From Clusia tigrina (lineage: Eukaryota > Arthropoda > Insecta > Diptera > Clusiidae), in the NCBI GenBank assembly GCA_920105625.2, contig OV050033.1, forward strand, positions 14,528,001-14,592,000: DNA of 64,000 bases, written 5' to 3'. Shown piece by piece: positions 27,562 through 40,600 of this stretch. A program made the position numbers and the translations under genes. The notes below the pieces were generated by a model, which was given only the letters and a program-made list of their open reading frames with translations, was not told the origin of the DNA and searched no databases. The first letter of the stretch is position 1; each line of letters starts with the position of its first letter.

Positions 27562-30500
27562 GTAAGTTAGTAATAATATTATACGGACTCTTCGTTATGA
27601 TTTTAAAGAAAAGGAACTTCATAAATATTGGAAGTGATAATTAATAGCAATAGAATTTATATATTGTTTTTATGCCAAACAAATTAAATTAAATATAAAG
27701 ATGAAATGTTGTTGTTCAGAAAAACAGTTTTCGAATTTGTGGATTATATGAAGTTCTCCCAAAATATTTAATTAGTAATAAACAATTTAAATTTGCAATT
27801 GATTTAAGTGACTGTTGAAAAGGTTTTGTTACAAGTTTTACTGCTCTATCGCATTTCATCAGTGCTGCATGTAATTCAACACCGGTCGAATATTATTCAA
27901 CATTATATATGTTTTTATAGTAGTATATATTGTAATATATAAAGTTCACAACGAATATACGGGTCGATTAGTGAAAACGAGATATGATAGTGATGTCTAT
28001 TTAATATTGAGGTAGCAAAGTTTTTCATATATAGTCATGAATGCAGAATATCGAATGATCAGACGAAATGACTCATTTGATAATTTCAGCTGATCATTCG
28101 ATATGGTCGTCCAATATGGTTTCCGTAAACTTCAAAGTTATATTTTCTTTTACTTCTAAACGATAAACATTTTATTCTTGTTTCATTGTGTAAGGTAAGA
28201 AAATAATAAGATTGCAACTTATACTAGTGAAGTACGAGGAACAGGTGCTTTTATCTTTATAATTTTTTTGTCGTGTCAGATGTACCTACACCCCTATACT
28301 CGCATGTTCATTGTTCCTCTAATTGTACAAATGCAAGACTCTAATTGTGTGCCACATGTGCTCGCTCCACGTACACATTAATTACAAGTCAAGTTACATG
28401 ACAGTGCATGAGAAATTGAGAGATTCCTGGAAAGTTTTTAATGAGTTTCTTGGGTTGTTACTTCATTTACTTAGACTGCGGTTAAAACAAGTCTTACAAT
28501 TAACTCGAAATTGCAAGGAGCAAATATGACTCTCCCCATTTTCAAGCTAATTTAAATTATTGCTTTTATTAATTAAGTTGAATTTTCAAAATTACATTTT
28601 CATTTACCTGCTCTCAGCCGAAAGTTTACTACATTTATTGCAATTAATTTGAAAAGGAAACTGAACTCAGTTTCGGTGTTGCAGTAGACTTTTTGATTCT
28701 AAATAGAAAGACTGATTGCATCCAATTATGTATAAAGTGTACACAATTTAGCAATCCAACCAGCTGCCTTCGTATCGTTGCCACCCCATTTACTTTCGGA
28801 CCGCCTGGAACCAACCAAGTGGACGAGTGGTTGCCTTGAAACTAATCGTCTTCACACACACACACTATTTATATCTACACAGGCGTACATAAAAGAACAT
28901 GAACATATCAGGTTATTTATTTCTTCAGTTACTTGACCATGTTTGTGCTTACCTTTTATTGGAGGCGTTTAAGCATATATGTAATCCTTGTGTTTATTTA
29001 GATTTTTACTAGAAAAGTGAGATATACGAGTATATGTGGTAAAGTGGTTCTATGGGTTCATATAATTTATTATCTAAGTGTATATTAAAGAGTTGTGATT
29101 TACAGTGACCATCAACTCCTGCTGTTATATTATTAATTTAACTTAGTTCAGAAAGTATATGCTCGATTACTTTATGTGATTTAGAAAACTTTAAATTAAA
29201 AAAAGTGTTTTTATTTGCATTTCATCATCTTTCCTTATAAAGTTCTAATGAAAAAAAAAATTTTTTTTTTAATAAAGTGTGTAAAAAACATAAAGTAAAT
29301 TATTATATATGAAAAGCAAAGTAAACCATCCAGCATTTGAACGAAAATCAACTACAGTGAGAAAGTTGATGAATAGAAATTTAAAAAAAAAAAACTAGCT
29401 TACAGCTAAAAATTTGCCAAGAACAATACTTAAACATATCGTATGTAAAATTAAGCGTAGAATCCGAAAATCTACATCATGCTTAATTCTATAGTGTGGT
29501 GGTTTCGCTAAGTGAATTGTTTTTATCGGTATAAAATAGGACGTCCGCATACTAGAATTCTTTGGTGCTCTTAAAATAAATAAACTATATCAAGTTTAAG
29601 TTATATATATTTAATAACTTTAATAGAAAATTGAACTGTCGAGAAATTAGCAAATTTTATTCACAAAATTAAAAAAAAATTATATACAAAATTTTTTCAA
29701 AAAGATATACGGAAAAACAAGCTTTAGTTAAAAGCAATTTACCACTCTATTGGATATTCTTAACATTTTGTTGTGAACCACAATGCCATTGAAAGCATAA
29801 TCTCTAAAACCCACAGAGTACATGAAATAATAGTAAATTGAATTGCTTTCAGTGACTATTGAATGAGATTCAATGGAGGAGCATCACAATTGGCTTTATC
29901 CACACTTGCTGGTTAGTCTAACCCCATACACTCCTAATGGCAAAGTAAACGCCAACACAACAAGAAACATAAACTTAAACATGTTAATTGCAACGATGTC
30001 CTAACTGGAGAAAGCGTATTGTCAAGGCTGCACAGATTCACCATAAATGCATGCAGCAATGATTGCTATTCAATATTTATCAATAGTAAGAGCAGCATTG
30101 CCGTTGAAAATCAAGGCAGGGTGGGACAACCCATACACGATTCATGACGATATTATTGTCTGATTTACAGGGGTCCTGATGCATTCAGTGACATGTGTGC
30201 AAGTGCCTTTAGCGTTCAATTATTTACTGCACTTATGGAAATATACCACTCAAGCACTGCGAACACAGCGAACAAAATCGGAGCAATTTAAAAAAATATC
30301 CAAAGATATGGCAGTGTAGGTAGACTAATGTGGTATTATGCGTCTAAGCTCTTCAGGATATAATAAAAAAAAAATTATTGGGTAATATACGAGTATATAC
30401 TCAGTATATGAAGACCTTTACTTAAGTAATTAAAAAGAAATGGTTTTTATATGTTCACAATGGTCCACCTATGAGAGACCTATTATTTTAAAAATTTTTA

Positions 30501-30943
30501 TATAATTTTTTTGAAATTCTGGGAATAATCAATGAAAAATAGCAAACAGCGCTGAGAGGATTTTTACAAATTGCGTACATTGGTTAGCGATTTAGCAGTG
30601 ACGGTTGTTTCCACCACTGGAGAGTTACACCTAACACACAATGAAACTTCTCAAAAGAAAAGTTATATATATACGAGTATATACCCAATTTCATAGACAC
30701 ACACATCAACTAATAATGTTTTTGTGGAAGCATAGAATCTCCTTTTTAACGAATCTATAACCGAAGCATTTAGTTGATTTTATTCTCACTGCAACTAAAG
30801 GTATGTTACTCAATGAACGATAAGCGGTTAGCGCAAACATATATTCCAAACCACACCAAACTCATAACAACTGCAATCATAACAATTAAAATGTTCGAAA
30901 TTCGACTTCGTAATTTGTTACAAATTTAAATTACTTCTAGATA
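27562..30943. other. non-coding stretch
   Basis: AT-rich with no gene. It includes the hairpin at 28048-28104, a (CA)n run at 28853-28865 and a perfect A10T10 block at 29251-29270. Frequent ATACGAGTATAT motifs occur near 30390 and 30670. Nothing else was recognised. Confidence 0.5.
28048..28104. repeat. perfect 15-bp hairpin with nested stem
   Basis: ATATCGAATGATCAG (28048-28062) and its exact reverse complement (28090-28104) flank a 27-nt spacer. The spacer itself contains AAATGACTCATTT, a smaller inverted repeat. The pairing does not extend outward. Confidence 0.85.
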
Positions 30944-30945
30944 TA

Positions 30946-30974
30946 CGAGGGCGGATTGATATTGAAGCTACCTA
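30946..30974 (+). repeat. mariner left terminal inverted repeat
   Basis: This is 29 bp matching the reverse complement of 32167-32195 exactly. It would be the transposase binding site at the left end. Confidence 0.95.
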
Positions 30975-31118
30975 GCGCTAGATGGCAGCACAAACACAAA
31001 AACTTTTTTTTTTTTTAGAAATTGCGATCTGTCAAACGTCAGCTGTTTCACCCAAATTCATCGATTAGTTTATTTGTTGTAGTCGTTTGAAGTAAGCAAC
31101 TTTTGTGTTTCTTGAAAA

Positions 31119-32132
31119 ATGGAAAAAAGCGAATTTCGTGCAGTGATTAAACACTATTATTTGAATAGGAAAACGTCGAAAGAGACAAAAGAAAAGCTCG
31201 ATAAACATTACGGTGAGTCTGCTCCATCAGATTACATGCTAAAATATTGGATTGCTGAATTTAAACGCGGCCGAACAAGCACTGCAACAATACCATCAAC
31301 AGGAAGGCCAAAAGAGGTGGTTACTGAAGGTAATATCAAAAAAATCCTCGATATCGTTATGAATGATCGCCGAGTCAAGTTGCGTGAGATTGTTGAAATG
31401 GTAAACATATCATATGAACGTGTGTTCAACATTTTGCATGAACATTTGCATATGAAAAAGCTATCGGCAAGATGGGTGCCGCGTTTGCTCAGTGTCGAAC
31501 AAAAACGAGTTCGACAGACCACTTCACAGCGGTGTTTGGACATGATAAAGCGTAATCCTGTTGATTTTTGGCATCGATTAATAACTGTTGATGAAACGTG
31601 TGTCCACCACTACACAGCTGAAACCAAAAATCAATCGAAACAATGGGTGGAAGCTGGTGGAAGTGCTCCGAAGAAGGCGAAGGCAGTGAAATCGGCTGGC
31701 AAGGTTATGGCCACTGTATTTTGGAATGCACACGGAATATTGCTCATCGATTATCTTGAAAAAGGATCCAGAATCACAGGAAAGTATTATCGTGCATTAT
31801 TGGCTCAATTGATTGATGCAACAAGGAAAAACGACCACATTTAAAGAAGAAAAAAATGCCCTTTCTTCAAGGCAACGCACCGGTTCACACAGCATTAGAT
31901 ACGATGCTAAAATTACGTGAAATACACTTCGAATTGGTTAATCATCCACCTTATAGTCCAGATTTAGCTCCTAGTGACTTTTTCCTGTTTCCAAACTTGA
32001 AAAAATGGCTCGCAGGAAAAAGATTCATCTCAAACGAAGAAGTGATTACCGAAACTAACGCGTATTTTGAGGGGTTCCCGAAATCGTCTTACTAAGTGTG
32101 TCGAAGTAAAAGGAGACTATGTTGAGAAATAA
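31119..32132 (+). pseudogene. mariner transposase pseudogene
   Basis: Mariner transposases cut and paste the element at TA sites using a DD34D RNase H-like core. The ATG at 31119 opens 241 codons with the N-terminal helix-turn-helix region, the WVPRLL motif at residues 119-124 and the first catalytic Asp in VDET (residue 158). A frameshift in an A-rich run near 31825-31832 leads to a TAA at 31842. The frame resumes in the next phase at about 31830. There the second catalytic Asp is replaced by Gly (QGNAP instead of the family's QDNAP), while the third is kept (YSPDLAPSDFF, 34 residues later). Near 32075-32090 a further deletion with frameshift removes part of the C-terminus. The family's closing residues, ending GDYVEK, reappear and stop at 32130-32132. 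The copy cannot encode an active enzyme. Confidence 0.93.
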
Positions 32133-32166
32133 ATGGTTTTTGAAAAAAAAATGTTTTTTTCCTACT

Positions 32167-32195
32167 TAGGTAGCTTCAATATCAATCCGCCCTCG
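32167..32195 (-). repeat. mariner right terminal inverted repeat
   Basis: Exact inverted copy of the left end, followed by the TA duplication at 32196-32197. Confidence 0.95.
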
Positions 32196-32197
32196 TA

Positions 32198-35100
32198 CAT
32201 TTCAAGTATTAAGCTTCTTTTAGGCACGCAAGGAAAAGAGTAAGAGAATAGTTAATATGGCCACAGTCCACAAGAAACACAAATTGAACTGACCGATAAT
32301 AAAAACAAATATGCTTTGGGTGTGTTACTTGTATGCTAAAAGCTGCAATTGCAATAGCCAAAGACCACATGAATTCATAGTAAAACAAAGCATTCATGCT
32401 CCAATAAACGCATCGTTTACTCGGGCACAACTCTCAACTCAATTTACCTTTTAATATTGCCTTGACAGTTCACAATAAACCCCACTAGCAAGGTGGTGGT
32501 GCTATGTGTTTTATTGTTGTACAACGTTGAACCTGGACAGGGGTAAAACTGTAGCAGTGCATCAAGGCTATGCCATCAACAAGCACAATGCTTTGAAGTA
32601 AAAGGAATTTTTATGAAAACATCATAAAGGAAGTTCACTTCGATGAATGCGAGTATAACCACCATGGCCAAGTCCTGCAGAGGAGTAAACATAAATTCCA
32701 ATGAACATAAACCATTTATAGAAGCATTAAATGACTATAAAGAACATTTTGTTTATGTGTGTGGAATTTCACTGCAGCAAGGAGCCGTCTGCAAAGCTGT
32801 CTAAGGTTTGATGACGCATACAGGATATTGAGGGAGCGGCGATAAAGTTGGATGCAACATGAAAACATTTTCACGCTGATATGGTCTTTTTATATATGTC
32901 GATAATTTTTTAATTATATTTTTTATATAGATTAAAAAATATCCATGGAATATGATTCTCTCGGTAAATCGAAATATGTATTCGCGAATAAAATATACTC
33001 GTATGCGGGAATTTTAATATTATTGTGTCTTGGAAGTTTCAACTTACCAGTAGACCTGCAAAATAGATTCCTGCACTTCCATAAAGTTGGAAAATTACTA
33101 ATTCCCTGTTCAGAAATTGTCTACAAAATGCAATCAGCGCAATTGAAATAGTCGGTGGCGTCCGATTACATGTTGTGATGGTCATTGTGCTGGCAACTGA
33201 AGCGCTTACACAGACGCATTAAGCGCACTCATGCAAGTGTGCTTTCCGGATTGATAAATCTTGTATGGCCACACTGGTCATCGGATCGGCCAGTAATGTC
33301 CTTTTAACGCATATGCATCACAATCGCAATTTTGCATATTGAATATTGAAGACTTACGCGATTCCCCGCACCACTCATTTTGCGGCTAATGAACACCAAA
33401 CGTAGTAGAGCAGACAATCCGCCACAATTGCTGCACTCACATAAACACTTCAGAACCTTTACTAAGCAGCATCATTCTGGCGGCATTGCAATGAAAGCAG
33501 CGCACACAATTTAGCACAGCAGAGCCTTCCTGTCTGTGTGGTGCTGCAACCGCTGCCGCCATATTTTCAATGCAATAAACCGCAGACAATGGCAACAACT
33601 GTAGGAGGAGTGGCAGCACCAGACAGTAAAGCATATTCATTTAGGAGTAGCCATTTGAAACCGTTATTATGAAGTATCTCCACTTCCCGGGAAAATTATG
33701 CTTACATCAGTATAGTTGGCTGGCTATTGAAAATGCACTAGCATACTGTTCAATTTTAATTGGATGGCTTCATAGAGGAAATGTGGCTAAAAGTGCAGGA
33801 ATTCCGTTTCGAGAGCTATAAGTATCGACTCGGGCTATGAACTTCATTTAAAATTTCTCTGAATTTGCAGAAATTTAAGTTTCGTAAAATATCGTTACAC
33901 ACTATTATCTGCAAAGGAATGTACGAACGGCATTAAATCCGCATTGGTTTGTTCCAGGTTTGTACCATAATTCATAAGATTTTTGTCTCGTAAAATTGTA
34001 AAGAAGAGAATGTCAGAACATTAAATTTCAACCACTTCACTGAAAGCATGATATACAAAGTTTCAGCATATAATGACGAACTGAAACTTGACCATATGGA
34101 CCCTTATTCTAATTTGACATTTTCCGACCAGAGTGACCGCAGAAAAGATACGCAACTGCTGATCTCCACGAAAAGCAAAATATCCAAATTATTACCATTT
34201 GCTCTGAGACCCCATTATTTTTGAAATATTTCATTAAATGCTTGAACTTCATTGAGGTACGAAAGTTACCTTACGATTAATGATTATTATGCTTTTAATT
34301 ACGTAGTGCCTTAACCCACACTACAAGGGTTTTTGACTGCTTTACACCTCGTAAAAAAAAAAAACATACTTTTCTACTAAAAATACCCATCGATTGTCTG
34401 TTCACGTTACTTATTAAGCTTTCTGTTCCTCTGCTTCTACTTTCTCTTTTATATATACATAGTCTTGATAAAAATCTGATATACTGATGTTCTGCTCCTT
34501 TAGTGCCTTAGTTTCTATATATTTGCTTCTGCTCATAATTTATTATGTAAATAAACTTTAATAATAAAAATATAAATCGCAATTCACAAAGATGTTGGAA
34601 TGCAATGTTAAAGTACCAATGGAACACTTATACCAATAACTCAATTAAGAGTCCTTTTCTTATATTATTCTAACTGCACTTTATTCTTTTTCGTGCAATC
34701 GTTTCCTTTTTGTCTCAAGACAATTGATTCCTCCACTCCATTCTTCACTGATATTGCAACCACAATTTCATCAAATTTTTCACCTTTTTCCTTCAAACAA
34801 GTCACAAGACATTATTATCCATTTAATATAATTATTGAATAATACTAATTTAGTATATATTAAAAAAAGTGGTATTAATTTTAATATAAAAATTCCCCAT
34901 GAACCCAGTAGCATTTCAGTCTGCACATTTAGCAACGTTAGTTTTTCCTGTGATTTAAGAACATGATGAAAATTTCTGATAACCACAAACTTGTTGAAAA
35001 AAGGAAAGAATGAAGCAAAATATAAGAGAATCACTGCTAATAACTAATACCCATTTTTTAATTAAAAGAAAATAAGGATTTTTAAAATACCAAAACGTTC

Positions 35101-38100
35101 TAGTAGCAATCCGCCATGGCAATCCTCCATGACTAGCAGTCATATGGGCTCTTCTCGACTTCATTTCGTGAAAGTTTGCAGCGCTGTTGCTTGCACAAAT
35201 TAATTTTTACATGCACGAATATGCCAGGATTGCAAGGGGGATCCAGCGAAATTAAAATAGAGGATGTGCTTCTTTAGGAAAAAAAGGTGCATCGTGAAAA
35301 TGGCTGCACACTATATATAGTACACTTAAAATATATCTTATGCCCAAGCGTTCAGGACATCCGATGAATTCATATCCACCTTCCAATTATATAAAGTATT
35401 TTTGCTCATTTCGCCACATTTTTCAATCTGCTGCTTTATGTTTTTCCTTTTCAAATAATTGATTTACGAGAATTTCTTGGCAAATCAATAAATTTATGAC
35501 CTACAATTTGAAAAAAAATGCCTAAATGTTGAGCTGGTCTATTAATTTGTGCACTACAAATACCAAAAATATTCATCGAGAATATGCTATCAAATTGAAT
35601 GATAATCCAACCAACACAAGTCTGCAGGTATGTTTGTGTGTATGTGTGTGAATTGTATAGAATTGAATTGTATGAAAAGTTTGCTCAATAAGGAGCACTG
35701 CACGTTCTGTGTTCTAATTCTGCCATTCCTCAGCACTTATATTTTTGTCTGCCTTTCCATTCATCATTTGCAGTAGAGATAATGATTAATGATGATGTGG
35801 TGCTGTGAGCCTTCCATTGGCAGACTTTGCCATTCTTATCATGCGCCAATAATAAAATATAATCTATTTTCAATATCCGCCATTAATAATAAATTCTCAT
35901 TCTATCTCCCGCAGTGTGAAGAGGCGATCTGAATTAGTGGAATGCTGTGCTTTCATAGCAATTCATGCAAATTTTATTCATATTTTCCGTTGAAGCAGGG
36001 CCTTACTCAAGTTATATATGAGTACGGATTCATTCGTATGTGTTGCACACTGGTAACTAGAAATGGAAATATAGGAATTATGAGTTACATTTTTCTTTTC
36101 ATTTATGGGATGAAATAATATAAATTTAGAATATTTTTAATCAATTATAATATTACTTTGTAGATGCGAAAATAATGCTTAATTTTCAGAAAACATTTAT
36201 TTCGATACTCTGCATACCATATTTTAATTTAACAAATAAATACTTAGTATTCAGATTTAGAACCTGAGAAGCTGATTTGGTGATAATAGGCAGCTTGGAG
36301 CTCATAGAGAAGAATGAATATATTTTAAACAAATATTTTGTTTTGCTTTTATACCTGCAATTTCTGGGGACTTCTACAATAAATGATTTCATGATTGATA
36401 TATACCAATATAAAAAGAAATAATATAAAGTATAGTGTGATTCGCTCTCTAAAAATTTAATTTTCTGTCATAAAGCATTTGTTTTCTGTGATTCGTTTAT
36501 TTCAATGAAATATTTTATTGTGCAGTGTGGTTCCTCTCCCGGTTGAAATGGTCTCGAAAATAAATAATATGACTCAATAAAGGAAACCCCAATAATTCAC
36601 TAAACAAGGATCTTAAAATTTAATGCTTCAGATATATCCACAAAAAGGGCACGCCAGGATATGCTACGCGTCATGGCATGAGCACCGCATTTTTTAGTTT
36701 GTCTTTGATGAATAAGTCAAATAGTGATAAGTGTAAAATTATTTGTATATGCCATATTGGAATTAACTGAAGCCAGAAAAGTGACCAATATGTCATCTAA
36801 GACATTCCCGATAGCCACAATGCTTCGCACATATCGTGAAATGTGTCATTCCTGTACTTCTGATTGATGGATGCAAGCAACTATTGCAAACAGCACAATG
36901 AAGATGGAAGATCCTTGAATACTGCGAAACATCAACTCGGAAATTACTTTTTGCCTACATTTCATTATATGTATTTTCTATTGTGGTTTTTTTGTTATTT
37001 TCCAGAGCTCCTTTTTTCAATGAAGGAAATACACTTCATAAACAATCTACAAACCGTTGCTCTCTCACTGCACTTTGATGTATGTCTGAATGGCCGTCTG
37101 CAAACGAAATGAACATAACCAAGAGTTCGAGAATGCAGAGACACATGACACATTTCACGTATATTTTGACCCTCAAGTCGTCACTGTAAGCTATCAGGCA
37201 AATCCAAATGAAAAGGGTGTCATTCAAAGACACAGCTGAGAAAAATTTGAAATGTAAAGTGTCAGTTACGTAAGATATTTTTGGTTGACTCGTACATTGA
37301 AATGATTCCTAAAGCTTATACGATTTTTACAATTAGCATTAGAACGCGGTCCTTCAGGTTAGAGATCATTACGTCATAATTATTGGAGACTATTTTATTT
37401 CTAGTCCTGATTTGTTTGCCAGATGTAATGAACATTAAACCTAGGATACTGGAAGTATTTGTCTGATGGTGTGCATGCTTATTTCCGTGTGCTGGGGTTG
37501 TGGTGTTGAATTTTGCCCAGTATATAACCTGGAAATGCTTGTTTCCATATAGTGTTCTCTTCAAGTCGAATACTTTAATTGTGGTACTATTTCTCTTGAT
37601 CTTTAAGGACATAGTTAATTATGATAAAATATAATAGAAATAAAAAAGTGACTAATTGGACCAACGCGTTCGTTCCAGTCCTCTGAGACTAACAGCTGCA
37701 GCTTCAAACACGCTTGTTGCGATGACCTTTGTACTGCTTACTTGGTTATTCTACCACATTCGGTCGAGAGCACCTCGTCGGAGAGCGAGGGTGGGCTTCA
37801 ATGATGTTCTGGACAATAGGTGGAGTTTGTTGTTTCGAAAAGGAGCGATTATATATAACTCAAATTCAACATTAGGCACCATCCAACCACAGCACTCTAC
37901 TATTAATTCTTTCCCTCACCAGTAAATTTCTGTTAGACTCATAATCTGATGTATTATATATAATTAGATTGTATAGAAATTTGTGTATCTTAAAAGTATT
38001 TCTGAATTTCATGCTACTCATCATTTTTCTGCAAACACAGCAGAATAGCATACAAATGTATGTGGTATTCTTTTTGTGCATTGCCGAAATAAATATTTTA

Positions 38101-39202
38101 AGAAAACCTCTTCACTTAAAATTAATGTAATTTTACGGTATACCATTATCCCATGTTACACAATATGAACATTTGTATTGGCTTACACAGACTGTCTGAA
38201 GAGTGTGGTGTTTACATTGAAGGCACCTTTCCCTGCTTTTCAACAAAGGTAACTTCCAAAAGCAAAAGAAATGTACTTTTCAATATTGAAATATGTGGTA
38301 TGCAATTAAATTATTGTTGGTAAAGGGGCAATGACGAGAAGAACGTGAAAGTATTTCCTTTTTATGTAATGCTTTGGAATCCATACCACTCTCCTAAAAG
38401 GTTTCGATTTTTATGCTTCCAAACAGCTCAACAACTATTTACGAGTTTATGCGTATTGGATGGAAGTGTGTGTGCAGGTGAGCATTTTATACAAATTGAT
38501 TTCATTATATTTGAAGATGTGATGTCTTTTTCATAATTCCAAACACCCACAAGTTTGTTAAAATTAAAAGTAAATTAAATAAATCAAAATTTCGTGGTCA
38601 TAAATCTTAAAAGGGTGTGTTTGCAGAGAGCGCCGCATATAAATCATACAACGTTCGCACCTTTGCAAATGACTTAGAAGTGTCGGAAAGAAACGTGCAA
38701 TAAATTTCATAAATAATTGCCTGGCAACAGCTTTCCACAATAATAACAACGACAACGAAATGATAAATTATTGGAAATTCATAATGCCTGATTTATGGGC
38801 GAAATCATTAAAATTGAGTAAATGTTTGTTTAATATTGAATGTAAATAAATGCAAAACTGTGAAGATCCATATAAACTTCGTTATGAGGCACATGTATGG
38901 CACATTAACAATAAACTGTAATTATGTTGAATACGACAAAACACATTTTTCACGATGGTTAGAAAAATTTGAACTACGGGTTGGTAGGAGGAAAGATGAT
39001 CCTCATTGTATTATAAATACAGGAGAAGAAAGCCAGATTACCACTAAATACCTGCTCGCACAGGTAAACATACGAACTGTTATGTGTTTCTGTGTAGCAT
39101 CTGGGCATCACTTTAAGTGTCTGAAATTACTGTATCCTCGGTATGATAATAACTTATAACTGCTTTAGAAGATATTTAATTAATAAAAAGTTCGGTGTAT
39201 AT
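32198..39202. other. non-coding stretch
   Basis: AT-rich, with no gene recognised. Open frames such as 37316-37612 (minus, 98 codons) and 37656-37925 (plus, 89 codons) match no family I know. A strong acceptor-like site ends at 37005, followed by a 23-codon polar frame with a TGA at 37076-37078; this is too little to call. A GC-richer patch at 33430-33620 shows no coding signal. Confidence 0.45.
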
Positions 39203-39430
39203 TGTAACATCTTTGTTTGGCTGGGGTAGAAACTCAGTGGGTTCCAAGGGTCGTTAACATAAATTATTTGCTTTATTCGCCGAGTAGTGTTGTAAAATGT
39301 ATGCCTTTATTTATTCAATACACCAAATGTTATGCTTGCTATTATAAAATAACTTCTACATTACGAGACCTTGTACTCGTATCTGTTGCTCGCTGGTGTT
39401 GTTATACGGAGTTCGGGTTGGTCGTCACGA

Positions 39431-39526
39431 GAGTCGGTGAAAACCATAACTCCTGGTTCTGTTTGAGGTATATTAAAGTTCCAGGGTGAGTCGGTGAAAA
39501 TCATAAACTCCTGGCTCTGTCCTAAG
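39431..39526 (-). repeat. 57-bp tandem repeat in LTR U5 region
   Basis: Two units start with GAGTCGGTGAAAA at 39431 and 39488 (plus-strand reading), the second partial. They correspond to the 58-bp units at 54573-54739 on the other LTR. Confidence 0.85.
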
Positions 39527-39532
39527 CGTATG

Positions 39533-39590
39533 TAGGTTGTACTCCCAAGCGGACAAATAGGTTGTACTCCCAAGCGGAGAAATAGGTTCT
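39533..39590. repeat. 25-bp tandem repeat
   Basis: TAGGTTGTACTCCCAAGCGG starts at 39533 and again at 39558, with a third partial copy at 39583. It lies inside the LTR fragment. Confidence 0.9.
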
Positions 39591-39930
39591 TGGTCGGTGT
39601 CTATGTTGTGTGGTGTAGTCAAAAGAGCGTTCTTAGTGGGTGTCTCTATGTTGGGTGCCTGAAAAGATAAGTTTTGGTTCTTGGGCACGTGACCCGTTGT
39701 CAGTTCCAACTTCCGTTGCATCCAGATGCCAACTGCGTCTGTTGCCATGCTGATGCTTGTTGTTGCTGGTTCTCGTACTTTTGTTGTTAGAACAATTTGC
39801 CTTTGGGCCACCTTAAATTTTCTGATATGCAGTGTCTAGTGTTGTTGTTGTTCTGCATCTCGTGTTGTTGAATTAAGCCTGCGGCGTCTACCTGTCGCTT
39901 CATTACTGCATTGTTGTTATTTTGTAATAC

Positions 39931-40600
39931 CGGTCCCTTGACGCTTTTAATTATTTAAATCTACAACCGTGCTTGAATATTAGAATTATCCTTGTCTTCT
40001 TTGTGCAATATACTTGCTGGCTGTATGTATGCACAATGATGGTTCTGTCGTTGTTTCTTCTGTTCTTCGTATTCGGCCTTTGATGTTGTTAGTATTATAT
40101 TTGTCGAGCTAATGCACTCCTTAAATTCTGCCCTTTTTCCAAGTGGAATCACTCTTAATGACATGAGAATATTTGTTACAGCGTTTTCATTTTTGAGGTT
40201 GTCTTTCCGCATATACTGCGGTTGTTGGCAAGCTTATCGTTTCTAAGCATGGTCTCATTTGTTGTAATTAGTTTTTGTAATGATAGTAGGCAATACTTAT
40301 ATTTTGTATAAATAATAGATTTTAGTTTTGTTTGTGCAGTTTTTGCGCCCCAACCGCTGTTTATGCTGATTGTACTGCATATTTCTTTTTGTACTTTATA
40401 ATATGGGCATCTACTTTTGCATTTACCTTTTGTATAAGGCTTGCTGTGATTTCTGATGTGGCGAGTGCGTGTCTGCATCGTTTAGTTTGTACAATTATGT
40501 ATGTACACCTCGTGTATTGGTCCATACGTTTAGTTTCTCGTTACTTCAGTTATGTTGAGTTTTGGAAAAAAATATATATGAAGACCGTGAATATATAATT
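39931..40600. other. strand-biased tract next to LTR fragment, A-rich on the minus strand
   Basis: The minus strand is A-rich and carries two short overlapping open frames (39961-40212 and 40176-40478) in different phases. Such strand bias is common in LTR-element internal regions, and the tract lies directly upstream of the LTR fragment on that strand. No protease, polymerase, integrase or nucleocapsid motif is visible, so assignment to the element is only a possibility. Confidence 0.25.

Larger units (their letters stand above)
30946..32195 (+). mobile_element. mariner (DD34D) transposon, full length but inactive
   Basis: A 1250-bp element bounded by perfect 29-bp inverted repeats that start CGAGGGCGGATTGATATTG (30946-30974 and 32167-32195). 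It is flanked by TA on both sides (30944-30945, 32196-32197), the standard mariner target duplication. It encodes a single transposase in plus orientation that is broken in several places (next entry). The intact repeats suggest a fairly young copy. The subfamily within mariner cannot be fixed by eye. Confidence 0.95.
39203..39930 (-). mobile_element. LTR-retrotransposon LTR fragment (minus strand)
   Basis: Read on the minus strand, this ends in a ~50-bp U5 terminus (39253 to 39203) with CCTTGGAACCCACTGAG, a short tract ending CTACCCCAG, and a final GTTACA. It closely matches the end of the LTR at 53355-54937. Further in are two 57-bp units carrying CCAGGAG, then GACTC (39431-39526), equivalent to the 58-bp units of the other LTR. 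Next come a 25-bp repeat (39533-39590) and a shared AAGGTGGCC block near 39803-39812. The 5' boundary was not found, and no target duplication could be matched. The copy is divergent in its upstream half, so it may be a related subfamily or an old solo or truncated LTR. Confidence 0.7.

Noticed and set aside
29251..29270. A10T10 block
   Set aside because: Simple homopolymer palindrome, common in AT-rich DNA.
30380..30690. ATACGAGTATAT motifs in opposite orientation, possible small transposon
   Set aside because: The match is short and imperfect, and similar TATA-rich motifs occur all over the window.
39473..39811. 112-codon minus-strand frame
   Set aside because: It lies inside the LTR fragment and crosses its tandem repeats; LTRs are not expected to code here.
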